From: UBA7328 sp036479115
GTDB taxonomy: Bacteria; Bacteroidota; Bacteroidia; Chitinophagales; Saprospiraceae
DNA: 38,952 nt
Assembly: GCA_036479115.1 (NCBI GenBank)
Contig: JAZGFD010000140.1
Coordinates: 1 to 38,952, forward strand
Reading direction: 5' to 3'
Both the position numbers and the translations under genes were made by a program. This document shows positions 25,831 through 34,876 of this stretch, in pieces; the stretch's first letter is position 1, and the number at the start of each line of letters is the position of its first letter. Under the pieces are notes generated by a model, which was given only the letters and a program-made list of their open reading frames with translations, searched no databases and was not told the DNA's origin.

Positions 25831-25957
25831 TTTTAGCAAACTGATTGTCATTAAACGCTCTTGGGCCAATAATGCAAATTTTACTTTAGGATGTTGATTA
25901 ATGATATGATTGTTTTGAACACCCGCCAAAATTTTAACCGATCGTTTCATTCAGATT

Positions 25958-27133
25958 CTAAGTAGAGGGTTTCCTGTGTGTGTTTTTCAAATACAATAGT
26001 CCACCTATTCCGAAAGCAAACAAGGCAATTGCTATAAACTGAGCCTGGGACAAATCCATACCAAGAAAGTTATAGGTAGGATTAATTCTAATATATTCTA
26101 CTAAAAACCGCTCTATCCCTGTAAGGATGAGAAAAATGCAAAATAACGTTCCGGTAATTTTTATTCTTTTTCTAATAAGCCACATAAAAGCAAATGCAAG
26201 GAGACAGAAAGTAATCTCATAAATAGGAGTAGGATACACTGGTGGGGATAGTTTCATACAGTGATTGCCCACACAATTTGCCAGTCTCACGCCTTCATTT
26301 AGTACATTGTGAGGATAATCATATGCCCAAGCCCAGTCAGGAAAAATAAACCAAGAAGGTTTAGCCGCTTCATTCACAATACCCCAATCGCCATCGCCAG
26401 ACAATTGACAACCCACTCTACCTAAAGCATAACCCATCATCAAGGCTGGGGCGATAGAATCAGCTCCATGAAGAATATTGACGCTCATTTTTTTTAAATA
26501 ATAGGCCACAGCAAATGTGCCAAAAATAAGACCTCCATATACCGTCAATCCACTACCACTCAACAACTGACCTATAGGATCAGCAATAAATGAATCTAAA
26601 TTTTCAAGAATCGAAAAAACTCTAGATCCTATTATGCCTGTAATAGCTGCCAAAATAATCACATCCCCAACCTTGTGACTGGGAAATGTGACCTGTTTGA
26701 TGGTTTTGGGCTTCTCTAGTTTGTTTTTAATTCCGATGTAATAGGAATAACCCCCGAAAATCACTAATCCGATAATACCCAGCATTAAAAAACCCGAAAT
26801 GGAAAAAATAATTCCTGCAGCATCGGCTTTAAATTCATCAAAATTTTGATAGATATATGGAATCTTAAAAAAGAGAAAAAAACCAATCGCTCCATTAAAG
26901 AATACTTCTGTCCAATCTGGTCCTTTTCCTGTTACTACCATTTTGGAAAATGAATGTAGATGACCTTCTTTTTCTTTTCTTTTAAATTCGAGATATAGGA
27001 TATAGGTCATCACTATAAAAGTGATCCCCAATAATAACCCGAATGTTTTTACTATAGAAAAACCATTGTCCCGGGCAGTGCCGAAGATATCATGAAGAAA
27101 ATAGGACAAATCAGGATACATTGTTATCAACAT
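25958..27133 (-). CDS. lgt: Prolipoprotein diacylglyceryl transferase
   Basis: The 391-aa polytopic membrane protein carries the Lgt signature GRVGCQLSGDGDWG (238-251), in the position of the proteobacterial 'GRxGNFxNxExxG'. It also has the YPTPIYE motif (300-306, cf. HPTQLYE) and ERFLVEYIR (341-349). It has about nine membrane segments. The extra length and the CQLSGDGDWG variant are typical of Bacteroidota Lgt. It attaches diacylglycerol to the lipobox cysteine, the first step in maturing lipoproteins such as those at 2.5, 22 and 24.7 kb. The start at 27133 (MLITMYPDLS) could instead be the Met four codons in. A TATTTTCG -7-like box is at 27153-27146 on the minus strand. Confidence 0.9.
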   Translation of the reverse strand: MLITMYPDLSYFLHDIFGTARDNGFSIVKTFGLLLGITFIVMTYILYLEFKRKEKEGHLHSFSKMVVTGKGPDWTEVFFNGAIGFFLFFKIPYIYQNFDEFKADAAGIIFSISGFLMLGIIGLVIFGGYSYYIGIKNKLEKPKTIKQVTFPSHKVGDVIILAAITGIIGSRVFSILENLDSFIADPIGQLLSGSGLTVYGGLIFGTFAVAYYLKKMSVNILHGADSIAPALMMGYALGRVGCQLSGDGDWGIVNEAAKPSWFIFPDWAWAYDYPHNVLNEGVRLANCVGNHCMKLSPPVYPTPIYEITFCLLAFAFMWLIRKRIKITGTLFCIFLILTGIERFLVEYIRINPTYNFLGMDLSQAQFIAIALFAFGIGGLLYLKNTHRKPST

Positions 27134-27323
27134 TTAATGAAAAGACGAAAATACTTATTTGTACGCCGACTTCGTTTTGATTTTGACTTTTATAATTTGG
27201 TTATATGAATTATCTCCACGCAAGACAGCAGGTTGTGCGCTTTTTTATAAATTTTATCAAATCATTCTGCTTAGCCGTATAAACATCCTATTTTAAACAT
27301 TAAAAACAATCAATTTTTTTAAT

Positions 27324-27890
27324 ATGAAAAAATTACTCCTCGTGCTCATCGTTAGTTTTTGTACTATTGGTATTGTGTCTTCTCAAACACATATGCATTT
27401 CGGTCTTTTATCGGGGTCAAATAAACTAGAAACATTTACACCTAAAGATTTTAGCCATAGCGGGTGGAGAATAGGCATAGATCAACAAATATTAGGTAAA
27501 GGAATTTATCTTTTAGGTGGATTACATTATGTGAGGTTTAATGAAGAAGCGAGAAATGGAACTAATTTTTTTGAAACAAGTCCCGCCATACAAATATTAA
27601 AGCCACGGGCCGGCATTGGTATTACACCGTTTGCTCTTACTGACCTTTTTAAAATTAGGCTCAAGGGACTGGTGAGTTACAATTATTTTCTTGCTTTTAA
27701 AGGTGAAACTGTCACATTTGAAACCGAAAAAATTAAAAGCGGTTATCTCAATCTTGACTTAGGCGTAGGAGTTACTGTAGGTTTTATTACCGTGGATATA
27801 GAATATGAATTAGGTTTAGATGGTACTATCAAAGATTTAGATGATTCTAAATTTCGTTTTTTATCTGTTTCAGCAGGATTGATGTTTTAA
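27324..27890 (+). CDS. Small outer-membrane beta-barrel-like protein
   Basis: The 188-aa product has a cleavable signal peptide (MKKLLLVLIVSFCTIGIVSS, cut before Gln21). Alternating hydrophobic strands follow (IYLLGGLHYVRF, IRLKGLVSYNYFLAF, YLNLDLGVGVTVGFITVDIE), ending in FLSVSAGLMF. A terminal phenylalanine after an amphipathic strand is the classic outer-membrane insertion signal. About eight strands fit an OmpA/OmpX-like barrel. No periplasmic domain or enzyme motif is present. It lies alone between lgt, which is divergent, and prs. Confidence 0.7.
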   Translation: MKKLLLVLIVSFCTIGIVSSQTHMHFGLLSGSNKLETFTPKDFSHSGWRIGIDQQILGKGIYLLGGLHYVRFNEEARNGTNFFETSPAIQILKPRAGIGITPFALTDLFKIRLKGLVSYNYFLAFKGETVTFETEKIKSGYLNLDLGVGVTVGFITVDIEYELGLDGTIKDLDDSKFRFLSVSAGLMF

Positions 27891-27972
27891 TGTGTGCTGG
27901 CTGAATATGGCACGTCAAAAGCAACCATTTTTAGACCTTAAGAAATTTTTCTTTACTTAAAGGAAATCACCC

Positions 27973-28003
27973 TTTGCCTGTAGTCTAATATTGTCTACTT
28001 TCG
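27973..28003 (+). promoter_or_regulatory. Bacteroidota-type promoter upstream of prs
   Basis: TTTG (27973-27976) and TACTTTCG (27996-28003), separated by 19 bases, match the TTTG-N19-TAnnTTTG pattern with one mismatch. The start codon is 127 bases downstream, leaving a long leader in which I see no known riboswitch. Confidence 0.45.
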
Positions 28004-28130
28004 CAATTCTATCCAAATGATTAGTGGTATTGGTTTTGATAAGCTATAAAGACGTAAAAATCACGTGCATACAAAGAAGCAATATTGAAAATCCATACCG
28101 ACAAGTATCTCATATAGAATGAAATAATTC

Positions 28131-29066
28131 ATGGCAGAAGTTAAACTCTTTTCCGGCGAAAGTTCAGAATATTTAGCTGAAAATATAGCTGGCTATTACG
28201 GCGAGCAATTATCAGACATTACGATTAATAGGTTTAGCGATGGTGAGATGCAGCCCATCATCAACCAGTCAGTAAGAGGCAGTTATGTGTTTTTTATACA
28301 ATCTACCTTTCCTCCTGCTGATAATTTGATGGAACTGATGTTGATGATTGACAGCGCCAAGAGAGCTTCCGCTAATTATATCACTGCTGTGATTCCATAT
28401 TTTGGTTATGCGCGTCAAGATCGCAAAGACAAAGCAAGAGTCCCTATTTCAGCTAAGCTAATATCTAATATTCTGCAGGCTGCTGGGGCTGACAGAGTGG
28501 TCACCATGGATCTTCACGCCGAACAGATTCAAGGCTTTTTTGACATTCCTGTGGATCACCTCAAGAGTGAAGCTATATTTATGCCATATCTTGCTACTCA
28601 AAATTTAGACAATGTGATTTTTGCATCTCCTGATGTAGGTGGTGTAAAACGAGCCCGGGCATACTCCAAGCAATTTGAAAAAAATCTAGTAATCTGTGAT
28701 AAAGAACGGAGAATTGCCAATCAAGTGGCCGCAATGACTGTGATAGGGGATGTGAAAGGCTTTGATGTAATTATTGTGGATGATATGGTAGATACAGCAG
28801 GGACATTATGTAAAGCAGCTGAAGTATTAACAGAAGAAGGAGCTAAATCAGTTACTGCTATTTGTACCCATCCTATTTTATCGGGCCCTGCTTTTGAGAG
28901 AATAGAGGCCTCCGTTTTGCGTAAATTGTATGTAACTGATACGATTCCATTGAAAAGGGAGTGTGATAAAATTACAGTTTTGTCATGTGCCGAACTTTTT
29001 GCAAAAGCTATAAGAAACACTCACGAATACCGCTCAATAGCAGCACTTTTTATGGATGGAATGTGA
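28131..29066 (+). CDS. prs: Ribose-phosphate pyrophosphokinase (PRPP synthetase)
   Basis: The 311-aa enzyme has the class I Prs motifs. These are the catalytic-flexible region VIPYFGYARQDRKDKARVPI (88-107), the MDLHAEQIQGFF divalent-metal/ribose-5-P region (126-137), the SPDVGGVKRAR loop, and the PRPP-binding loop VDDMVDTAGT (216-225). It makes PRPP from ATP and ribose 5-phosphate for nucleotide, His, Trp and NAD synthesis. Length and motifs are standard. The next gene starts 33 bases after the stop codon on the same strand, so the two are probably co-transcribed. Confidence 0.95.
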   Translation: MAEVKLFSGESSEYLAENIAGYYGEQLSDITINRFSDGEMQPIINQSVRGSYVFFIQSTFPPADNLMELMLMIDSAKRASANYITAVIPYFGYARQDRKDKARVPISAKLISNILQAAGADRVVTMDLHAEQIQGFFDIPVDHLKSEAIFMPYLATQNLDNVIFASPDVGGVKRARAYSKQFEKNLVICDKERRIANQVAAMTVIGDVKGFDVIIVDDMVDTAGTLCKAAEVLTEEGAKSVTAICTHPILSGPAFERIEASVLRKLYVTDTIPLKRECDKITVLSCAELFAKAIRNTHEYRSIAALFMDGM

Positions 29067-29099
29067 CCCATATCGCTATTTTTCAAACGAATTTATATT

Positions 29100-29846
29100 T
29101 TGAAAAAAATCTACTTTGCTTCTGATTTTCATCTTGGGATAGACACAGACACTCCCAGTAAAGTCCGTGAGAAGTACATCATACGATGGTTAGAAAAAAT
29201 AAGAAGTGATGCGAAAACCATTTACCTTTTGGGTGATGTTTTAGATTATTGGTTTGAGTATAATTCTACTGTGCCCAAGGGCTTTACAAGACTTTTTGGG
29301 AAATTAGCCGAACTTTCTGATCAGGGTATTCATATAGAATGGTATACGGGCAATCATGACATGTGGACTTTCGGTTATTTTGAAAAAGAACTGAGTGTTA
29401 AAATCTCTAAAGTTCCAGCTCTGATGAATATCAATGGAAAGGTGTGTTATCTCTGTCATGGAGATGGTCTTGGTAATGGGGATATGTCCTACAAAATGAT
29501 AAAAGCAATTATCTCTAATCCCTTTTGCCAATTTTTGTTTTCTCTCTTTCCTTCGAGATTCGGTATATGGATGATGAGAAGTTCGAGTAAAGGAAGTAGA
29601 TACAATCAAAACAAAACATCAAAAAAAGAACTACTAAAAGATCAGAACTTGCATAATCATTTTGAAGAAATAGCTAAGACTGTACATGTAGATTATTTTA
29701 TTTATGGTCATTTGCACCATGGGGAGGTACGCACTTTAAGTAATGGCTATAGCAAAAGCATAAATTTAGGAGATTGGACGTCAATGTGGACTTATGGAGA
29801 AATGGATGAAAATGGAGCGCTTAAAATGAAGAAGTATTTTGAATAA
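29100..29846 (+). CDS. UDP-2,3-diacylglucosamine diphosphatase, LpxH-like
   Basis: The 248-aa calcineurin-type phosphoesterase shows all metal-site motifs: DFHLG (Asp9, His11), GDVLDYWFEY (Asp46), GNHD (Asn85, His86), CHGDG (His120) and YGHLHHGEV (His204, His206). The DYWF and WxxGNHD context fits LpxH, which cleaves UDP-2,3-diacylglucosamine to lipid X in lipid A synthesis at the inner membrane. The start is TTG at 29100; MKKIYFASDFHLG is the normal N-terminus and no ATG lies nearby. It probably forms an operon with prs. Confidence 0.85.
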   Translation: MKKIYFASDFHLGIDTDTPSKVREKYIIRWLEKIRSDAKTIYLLGDVLDYWFEYNSTVPKGFTRLFGKLAELSDQGIHIEWYTGNHDMWTFGYFEKELSVKISKVPALMNINGKVCYLCHGDGLGNGDMSYKMIKAIISNPFCQFLFSLFPSRFGIWMMRSSSKGSRYNQNKTSKKELLKDQNLHNHFEEIAKTVHVDYFIYGHLHHGEVRTLSNGYSKSINLGDWTSMWTYGEMDENGALKMKKYFE

Positions 29847-29925
29847 TTACATGTCTTTTAACTGCTTTTGCTAATCCTGTGGCAAAGAAATTTCAATTCT
29901 ATTGCGTTTCAATATTTTCAAAAAA

Positions 29926-30489
29926 CTAAACCTTCATGATATCGGCTTCCTTAATAACTAAGATTTTATCAATATTATCATAACCTTCCTTCACCATTTT
30001 ATCAGCAGAGTCTTCCTCTCTTTTTCCTGCATCTTCTGGGTATCCATTTTTTACTTCTTTTTTGATAAAATCAATCAACTTATGGCGAGCTCCTCGTATA
30101 GACACTTTGGCCTCTTCTCCAAATGCCTTAGTTTGTTTTACTAATTCTATACGTCTTTCTTCTGTAAGAGGAGGTATAGAAATTCTAACAAATTCACCAT
30201 CGTTCATAGGTGTAAGTCCGAGGTTGGCTTGAAAAATAGCTTGTTCTATAGCTGCTAACATTGGTTTTTCCCAAGGTTGTATAGATATCGTACGACTATC
30301 TGTAGTACTTACATTTGCTACTTGATTAATAGGAGTAAGGTTGCCATAATAGTCTACCATAATTCCCGATACAATTGATGGCGAAGCTTTTCCTGTGCGT
30401 ATTTTAGTCAGTTCTGATTTCAAATGATCCATTGAATTATCAATGGATTGCTTTGTTTTTTCTTTTAGACTTATTATAGTTTCTTCCAT
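29926..30489 (-). CDS. frr: Ribosome recycling factor
   Basis: The 187-aa protein is full length and matches RRF along its length: MDHLKSELTKIRTGKASPSI, VDYYGNLTPINQVANVSTTD, ISIQPWEKPMLAAIEQAI and ISIPPLTEERRIELVKQTK. It splits post-termination ribosomes together with EF-G. The usual upstream pyrH neighbour is not present here; a family A element fills the upstream gap instead. It converges with the LpxH-like gene over an 80-base gap. Confidence 0.95.
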   Translation of the reverse strand: MEETIISLKEKTKQSIDNSMDHLKSELTKIRTGKASPSIVSGIMVDYYGNLTPINQVANVSTTDSRTISIQPWEKPMLAAIEQAIFQANLGLTPMNDGEFVRISIPPLTEERRIELVKQTKAFGEEAKVSIRGARHKLIDFIKKEVKNGYPEDAGKREEDSADKMVKEGYDNIDKILVIKEADIMKV

Positions 30490-30588
30490 ATTACCTTAAT
30501 AACTTAAATACAATGATAAAAAGTTCTTGTTAAGGAGTGAAAATCTTTTGAGGAAATTTTTTTTTATTCTGATAAGAAAAATTCAGAG

Positions 30589-30765
30589 CAACTAGTCAGG
30601 TGGATACTTTTGAGGCTTGTCTACTAAACAGGCAAGAAAAATTTGTTGTTTTTTATTATTTGGCGGGCTCACTTTTATCAGAATAGCGAAGCTATTAAAA
30701 TAGAAGAAGAAGAAGAATGAAAAAAGAACTTTTTTAATCAAATTTGGCTACGGCTGTGTAGTTAC
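30589..30765 (-). mobile_element. Family A element, nearly complete, inverted (177 bp)
   Basis: It begins CAACTAGTCAGGTGGATACT then TTTGAGGC, has GCTTGTCTACTAAACAGGCA, the hairpin AATAGC-gaa-GCTATT (30682-30696), GAAAAAAGAACTTTTTTAAT and TTTGGCTACGGCTGTGTAGT then TAC. It fills the gap between frr and the IPTL-type gene. Confidence 0.6.
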
Positions 30766-30814
30766 TGAGGTCGTGTGATCTTTAGTACATTGTTGTTCAG
30801 AAAAGTCAAACCCT

Positions 30815-31711
30815 TTACTCTTTCACACCATTCATATTCTTCATTGCCACCATACCAAAAATCATAACTAATATAGTAAGTACAATAAGGCTCCAATGAG
30901 AGAGGGTGGGAACAGTTGCAATTGTACATGTTGAAGCACATACTCCATTGGATAAGAAATTACCTTGATTGGCAAAACTGATTCTGGTCTGTTCATCAGG
31001 AAATCTATAGAAAACATATTTTATTGTTACTCCTGTATTTGAAGAGCCAAAAAATAATGGGGTGGCAATAGGAATGCCCGTCACATTCACGAAGCCATTT
31101 GGGTTATCATTTGAAAGTAGTTTCCAGTTTACATTGCCACTCGAATTTAATATGAGTGTGTCCCGAAATAGGTAACCAAAACTATTATTTGCCTTTACTA
31201 TGTTTACACAACTACAAGGGTCTGATATACTTTTAGATCCTATATTTTGTCCAACATTAAAATTTACTGTGCAAGAAGGGTTGCTAATATCATTACTAGT
31301 TATTACTAGTTTAGTGGCTGAGTTAGTATAGGATTCTGCTTTGTAATTTACAATCATTTGTAGTTCATGATCCGGGGCAATTTTTATTTCACCATTTAAG
31401 TCATTCAAATCAAGACTGTATTCAATCCCAGGATTAATAAGATGTGGGTCTTCAATTAATAGAGTGTCTGAGCCTTCATTTAATATATGTAATACAGCAT
31501 CATGAGCTACATTAGGTCCAGGATATGTAAAATAATATTCATATCCACAATCCCAAAGAGTCGCATTTTCATTGTTTACATGTAAAAAAATAGGGGTTTC
31601 AGAATTATGGTCTACTTTCCATATGCTCATTTCTGGTTGAGCAGTTATAAGAATTGGGGAAAGGCCAAACGCAAGAATTAGTAAATAGTTGGTTTTTATC
31701 GGTTTTATCAT
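30815..31711 (-). CDS. Secreted choice-of-anchor-D-like protein with IPTL-CTERM-like sorting signal
   Basis: I start at the ATG at 31711, because MIKPIKTNYLLILAFGLSPI followed by LITAQ is a complete signal peptide; the frame extends 55 codons upstream without a signal. The 298-aa product has one ASPM/Hydin-like domain (HILNEGSDTLLIEDPHLI, then LVITSNDISNPSCTVNFNV). A Cys-containing stretch follows, and the C-terminus is VPTLSHWSLIVLTILVMIFG then a short polar tail. The VPTLSxW-plus-transmembrane pattern is the IPTL-CTERM signal, normally processed by an exosortase-like enzyme. No such enzyme is in the window. A cell-surface role is likely; ligand unknown. Confidence 0.75.
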   Translation of the reverse strand: MIKPIKTNYLLILAFGLSPILITAQPEMSIWKVDHNSETPIFLHVNNENATLWDCGYEYYFTYPGPNVAHDAVLHILNEGSDTLLIEDPHLINPGIEYSLDLNDLNGEIKIAPDHELQMIVNYKAESYTNSATKLVITSNDISNPSCTVNFNVGQNIGSKSISDPCSCVNIVKANNSFGYLFRDTLILNSSGNVNWKLLSNDNPNGFVNVTGIPIATPLFFGSSNTGVTIKYVFYRFPDEQTRISFANQGNFLSNGVCASTCTIATVPTLSHWSLIVLTILVMIFGMVAMKNMNGVKE

Positions 31712-31926
31712 ATCAAGTGCAATATGTATTTTCTTTGGCTTATACAGGGAGAATAAGGCATAAATCATGCAAAATTTCTTGTTTTTTTCAAATAGTTTTT
31801 TGGTTTTTGGTTTTTGTAAGCATTTATCCAAATAACACTCAATTTTTAAAGCATAATTTGATAACATCAAAGGCAATTTAACACGAAAAAAAATAGAATT
31901 CTATTTTTGGGTAAAGCATTTACTTG

Positions 31927-34056
31927 TTATGAAAACATCTGATAAGCGACAAAAGCACTTAGGTAAGCCATGACACCCATAAAGGTAAACTGTAATGCTG
32001 GCCACTTCCAACTCTTGGTTTCTCTCTTGGTCACAGCCAAAGTACTCATACATTGTAAAGCAAATACATAAAACAGAAGAAGAGACAAGGCCGTGGCTAG
32101 GGTATAGACGGGTTTGCCTGTGTCAGGATTGATTTCAGCAGCCATTCTTTCTTTTATTACCCTTTCTTCGTTACTACTGCCCACACTATATATGGTGGCC
32201 ATAGTACCCACAAAGACTTCACGGGCAGCAAATGATGTAAGTAAAGCGATACCAATTTTCCAGTCATACCCTAGTGGTTTGATAGCCGGTTCCATAGATT
32301 TTCCAATGATCCCAGCATAAGAACCTTCCATTTTTTTGGATGCTAAAAGATCTGCTCTTTCAGATGAATTTTCAGAATACCCAAACTTTGTAGCAAGTTC
32401 TATTCCTTCTTGAGTTTTGCGCTCCATCGATCCTGTTGGTCCATATGATACTAAAAACCATAATACTACAGACATTACTAATATCACTTTCCCTGCTTCT
32501 ATGATAAAAGTGCTCACTTTTTCTTTCACATCAAGAAATACATTTTGCCAAAGAGGCTTCTTATACTTAGGTAATTCGATCATCAGTACCGAAAGTTCGT
32601 CCGATTTGAGTATCCATTTAAAAACCAAAGCAGAAAAAAGAGCAGCAAATATCCCGATCAAATACAGACCCATGAATGCCAAACCTTGTACATTAAAAGG
32701 GCCCCATCGGAGAGAATCTGATACTACGAACCCAATTAAAATAGTATAGACGGGAATCCTAGCACTACAACTGATAAGCGGAGTGACCATAATAGTAATC
32801 ATCCTTTCTTTCCAATTGGAGATAGTACGGGCTGACATGATGGCCGGGATAGCACATGCTCCTCCTGATATGAGAGCAACAATACTTCTTCCATTTAATC
32901 CAAAATATTGCATTAAGCCGTCAAACATAAAGACCACCCTGCTCATATAACCGATCTCTTCTAATATCGATATTAAAAAAAATAATATTGCAATCTGCGG
33001 AATAAACACCATGATGCCACCAAGCCCTGCGATAACCCCTTCTGTAAGCAGGTCAGTAAACCATCCAGAAGGTAAAACACTGCTTACAGCACGACTCATG
33101 CCGAGGAAGGTTTCTTCGATAAGGGTCATAGGCCACTCTGCCCAAGCATAAATAGCTTGGAAAACCAGAAGCATTACAACTGCAAAGATTATTGGCCCAA
33201 GTACACGATGAGATGTAATATTGTCTATCCTTTCTGTATAACTGGGCCTACCTTCTGAAATCTTTTTTGTTGCTTTTTTTACCACGGATGAAAACCGATT
33301 GTAGCGATCCATGGTTTCCCTGATCTGATATTTAATTCTATCAAATCCAGCCTCTTCTTTTATCTTAAATATTATCTCCTTTTGCGTCTTATTCAAATGC
33401 CCGAGCCAATGTGCATGATGGGCCAGTTGTAAGGCAGAATAAGAAGAATGATCATTGTGCTCTTCCAATATTGCATCACTAACTTTTTGTTCTACCTCAG
33501 AAAGAGCATAAGAATGAGACCATTTGCCCAAATACTGTTTATCAATAAGCTCACTTATCTGAAGTTTAAGAAGCTCTAAGTTTTCCCCCGTACGAGTGCT
33601 AATGCTCATACTTGGACATTCTAAATATGTTTCAATTTCTGCAATATGGATTTTAATTCCTTTTTCAAATGCCAGATCTGACATTGAAAATACTACTAGA
33701 AGGGGCAAATTAAGTTCTCGCAATTGAGTAGCCAATAGAAAATGCTTTTCTACGTCAAGGCTATCAATGATGTATACAATAGCATCTGGATAGTTGGTGT
33801 TTTGAGGATTAGATAGCGTCTCTACTACTATTTTCTCATCAGAAGAGTTGGGATAGAAGCTATAAATACCAGGAAAATCAATAATTTCTACCTTCTTTCC
33901 ATTGGGAAGGTCAAATTTACCTGACTTTTTATCTACTGTTACACCTGGGTAGTTTCCTACTTTTTGCCTGAGTCCAGTAAGGGCATTAAAAAGTGACGAT
34001 TTTCCACTATTAGGGTTTCCTATTAAGGCGATTTTTTTGCTGCCGGCCTTAGTCAT
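31927..34056 (-). CDS. feoB: Ferrous iron transport protein B
   Basis: The 709-aa protein has an N-terminal G domain with GNPNSGKS (G1, 13-20), Thr40 (G2) and DFPG (G3, 60-63). A helical spacer domain follows, then about ten membrane segments with two gate motifs, including GGACAIPAIMSAR and SCSARIPVYTILI. It takes up Fe(II) across the inner membrane. The G4 motif, usually NxxD, reads SMSD here (124-127), a departure from guanine recognition. feoA ends three bases upstream, so the two form an operon. Confidence 0.93.
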   Translation of the reverse strand: MTKAGSKKIALIGNPNSGKSSLFNALTGLRQKVGNYPGVTVDKKSGKFDLPNGKKVEIIDFPGIYSFYPNSSDEKIVVETLSNPQNTNYPDAIVYIIDSLDVEKHFLLATQLRELNLPLLVVFSMSDLAFEKGIKIHIAEIETYLECPSMSISTRTGENLELLKLQISELIDKQYLGKWSHSYALSEVEQKVSDAILEEHNDHSSYSALQLAHHAHWLGHLNKTQKEIIFKIKEEAGFDRIKYQIRETMDRYNRFSSVVKKATKKISEGRPSYTERIDNITSHRVLGPIIFAVVMLLVFQAIYAWAEWPMTLIEETFLGMSRAVSSVLPSGWFTDLLTEGVIAGLGGIMVFIPQIAILFFLISILEEIGYMSRVVFMFDGLMQYFGLNGRSIVALISGGACAIPAIMSARTISNWKERMITIMVTPLISCSARIPVYTILIGFVVSDSLRWGPFNVQGLAFMGLYLIGIFAALFSALVFKWILKSDELSVLMIELPKYKKPLWQNVFLDVKEKVSTFIIEAGKVILVMSVVLWFLVSYGPTGSMERKTQEGIELATKFGYSENSSERADLLASKKMEGSYAGIIGKSMEPAIKPLGYDWKIGIALLTSFAAREVFVGTMATIYSVGSSNEERVIKERMAAEINPDTGKPVYTLATALSLLLFYVFALQCMSTLAVTKRETKSWKWPALQFTFMGVMAYLSAFVAYQMFS

Positions 34057-34059
34057 GTA

Positions 34060-34290
34060 TTAGTGGATTATTATTTTAGAGGCTTGATCTTTCCGCACTG
34101 CTAAAAGATATTCTCCAAGTTGTAAACACACAGCATTCCCGAAAGGAGATTTTCGCACCAATTTTATTTTAGTCTCGGGCAAAACCCCCAATATTAATAA
34201 ATTACAAGCCAAACTGGCTTCGCTAAATTTATATACAGTCCCCTCTTCTCCCAGTTTTAAGTCCAATATTGTTCTAATTTTCTTCTCCAT
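34060..34290 (-). CDS. feoA: Ferrous iron transport protein A
   Basis: The 76-aa SH3-like protein has the FeoA pattern: LDLKLGEEGTVYKFSEA, LLILGVLPETKIKLVRKSPF and CLQLGEYLLAVRKDQASKII. It is a cytoplasmic accessory of FeoB and precedes it by three bases. A Fur site would be expected upstream, but only 30 bases separate the start from a family A element, and I see no clear operator. Confidence 0.88.
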   Translation of the reverse strand: MEKKIRTILDLKLGEEGTVYKFSEASLACNLLILGVLPETKIKLVRKSPFGNAVCLQLGEYLLAVRKDQASKIIIH

Positions 34291-34317
34291 TGTACATTTT
34301 TATTCCATGTATTTGGG

Positions 34318-34394
34318 GTTACAACTATAGGTGGTATCAATTTTGGATAAAAGGCCCTTTTTTTGCTCAAAAGCACACTACCTGAATAGTTCCC
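34318..34394 (+). repeat. Family A element reduced to its two ends (77 bp)
   Basis: GTTACAACTATAGGTGGTAT then CAATTTTGGATAAAAGG is joined directly to GCTCAAAAGCACACTACCTG then AATAGTTCC. The whole interior is missing, as in an internal deletion derivative. It sits 28 bases upstream of feoA. The gap between here and 34734 holds no gene. Confidence 0.5.
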
Positions 34395-34734
34395 GTTTAG
34401 GTATGCAAGATGTAAAATTTAGCACTTTTTGGAAATATAAAAATTGGGAAATTATTCTAACAATTTTAGGTAGGTGGCACAGGATTCGGTTAACATGGGT
34501 GAGTGTGTGCGACTATTGATGGCTTATCTCCTTCTTGCTCTACGAGTGATTTCTGGTTTTAGCCTCAATCTTCTTTTATCATCACCCATTGTTGATAATG
34601 AGAATCAAAAAAGAATACTACATTATATTATCAACCCCAACCCAATTGCCTATATTTGATATGCTGAAGTAAGGCAAGTATAAATTTCAGTAAAAAAAAC
34701 AAGTTTGCTTCTAGATATAGAATCAATATCAATT

Positions 34735-34876
34735 GTAACCAGAAAGATTTGTTATCATTTTGGGTCAATATGCCGTCAAATTACAATTATCGCTACTCAA
34801 CCAAGGACGTTGCCTTTGACTATTCAGTTTAAATGCCATCAGCCTTTTTATAATGATTACAGTGTTGGGTGGTTAC
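34735..34876 (+). repeat. Family B repeat, copy 3
   Basis: GTAACCAGAAAGATTTGTTA begins the copy. The first palindrome is worn (ATTTGTTATCATTTTGGGTC, then AATATGCCGTCAAAT). CTCAACCAAGGACGTTGCCT, a block matching AAAGGCCTTCAGCCTTT (here AAATGCCATCAGCCTTT) and TAATGATTACAGTGTTGGGT then GGTTAC follow. Its last six bases are also the start of the adjacent family A copy. Confidence 0.55.

Noticed and set aside
28004..28130. Riboswitch or PurR-type operator in the long prs leader
   Set aside because: I searched for a purine aptamer core or a clear palindrome and could not identify one.
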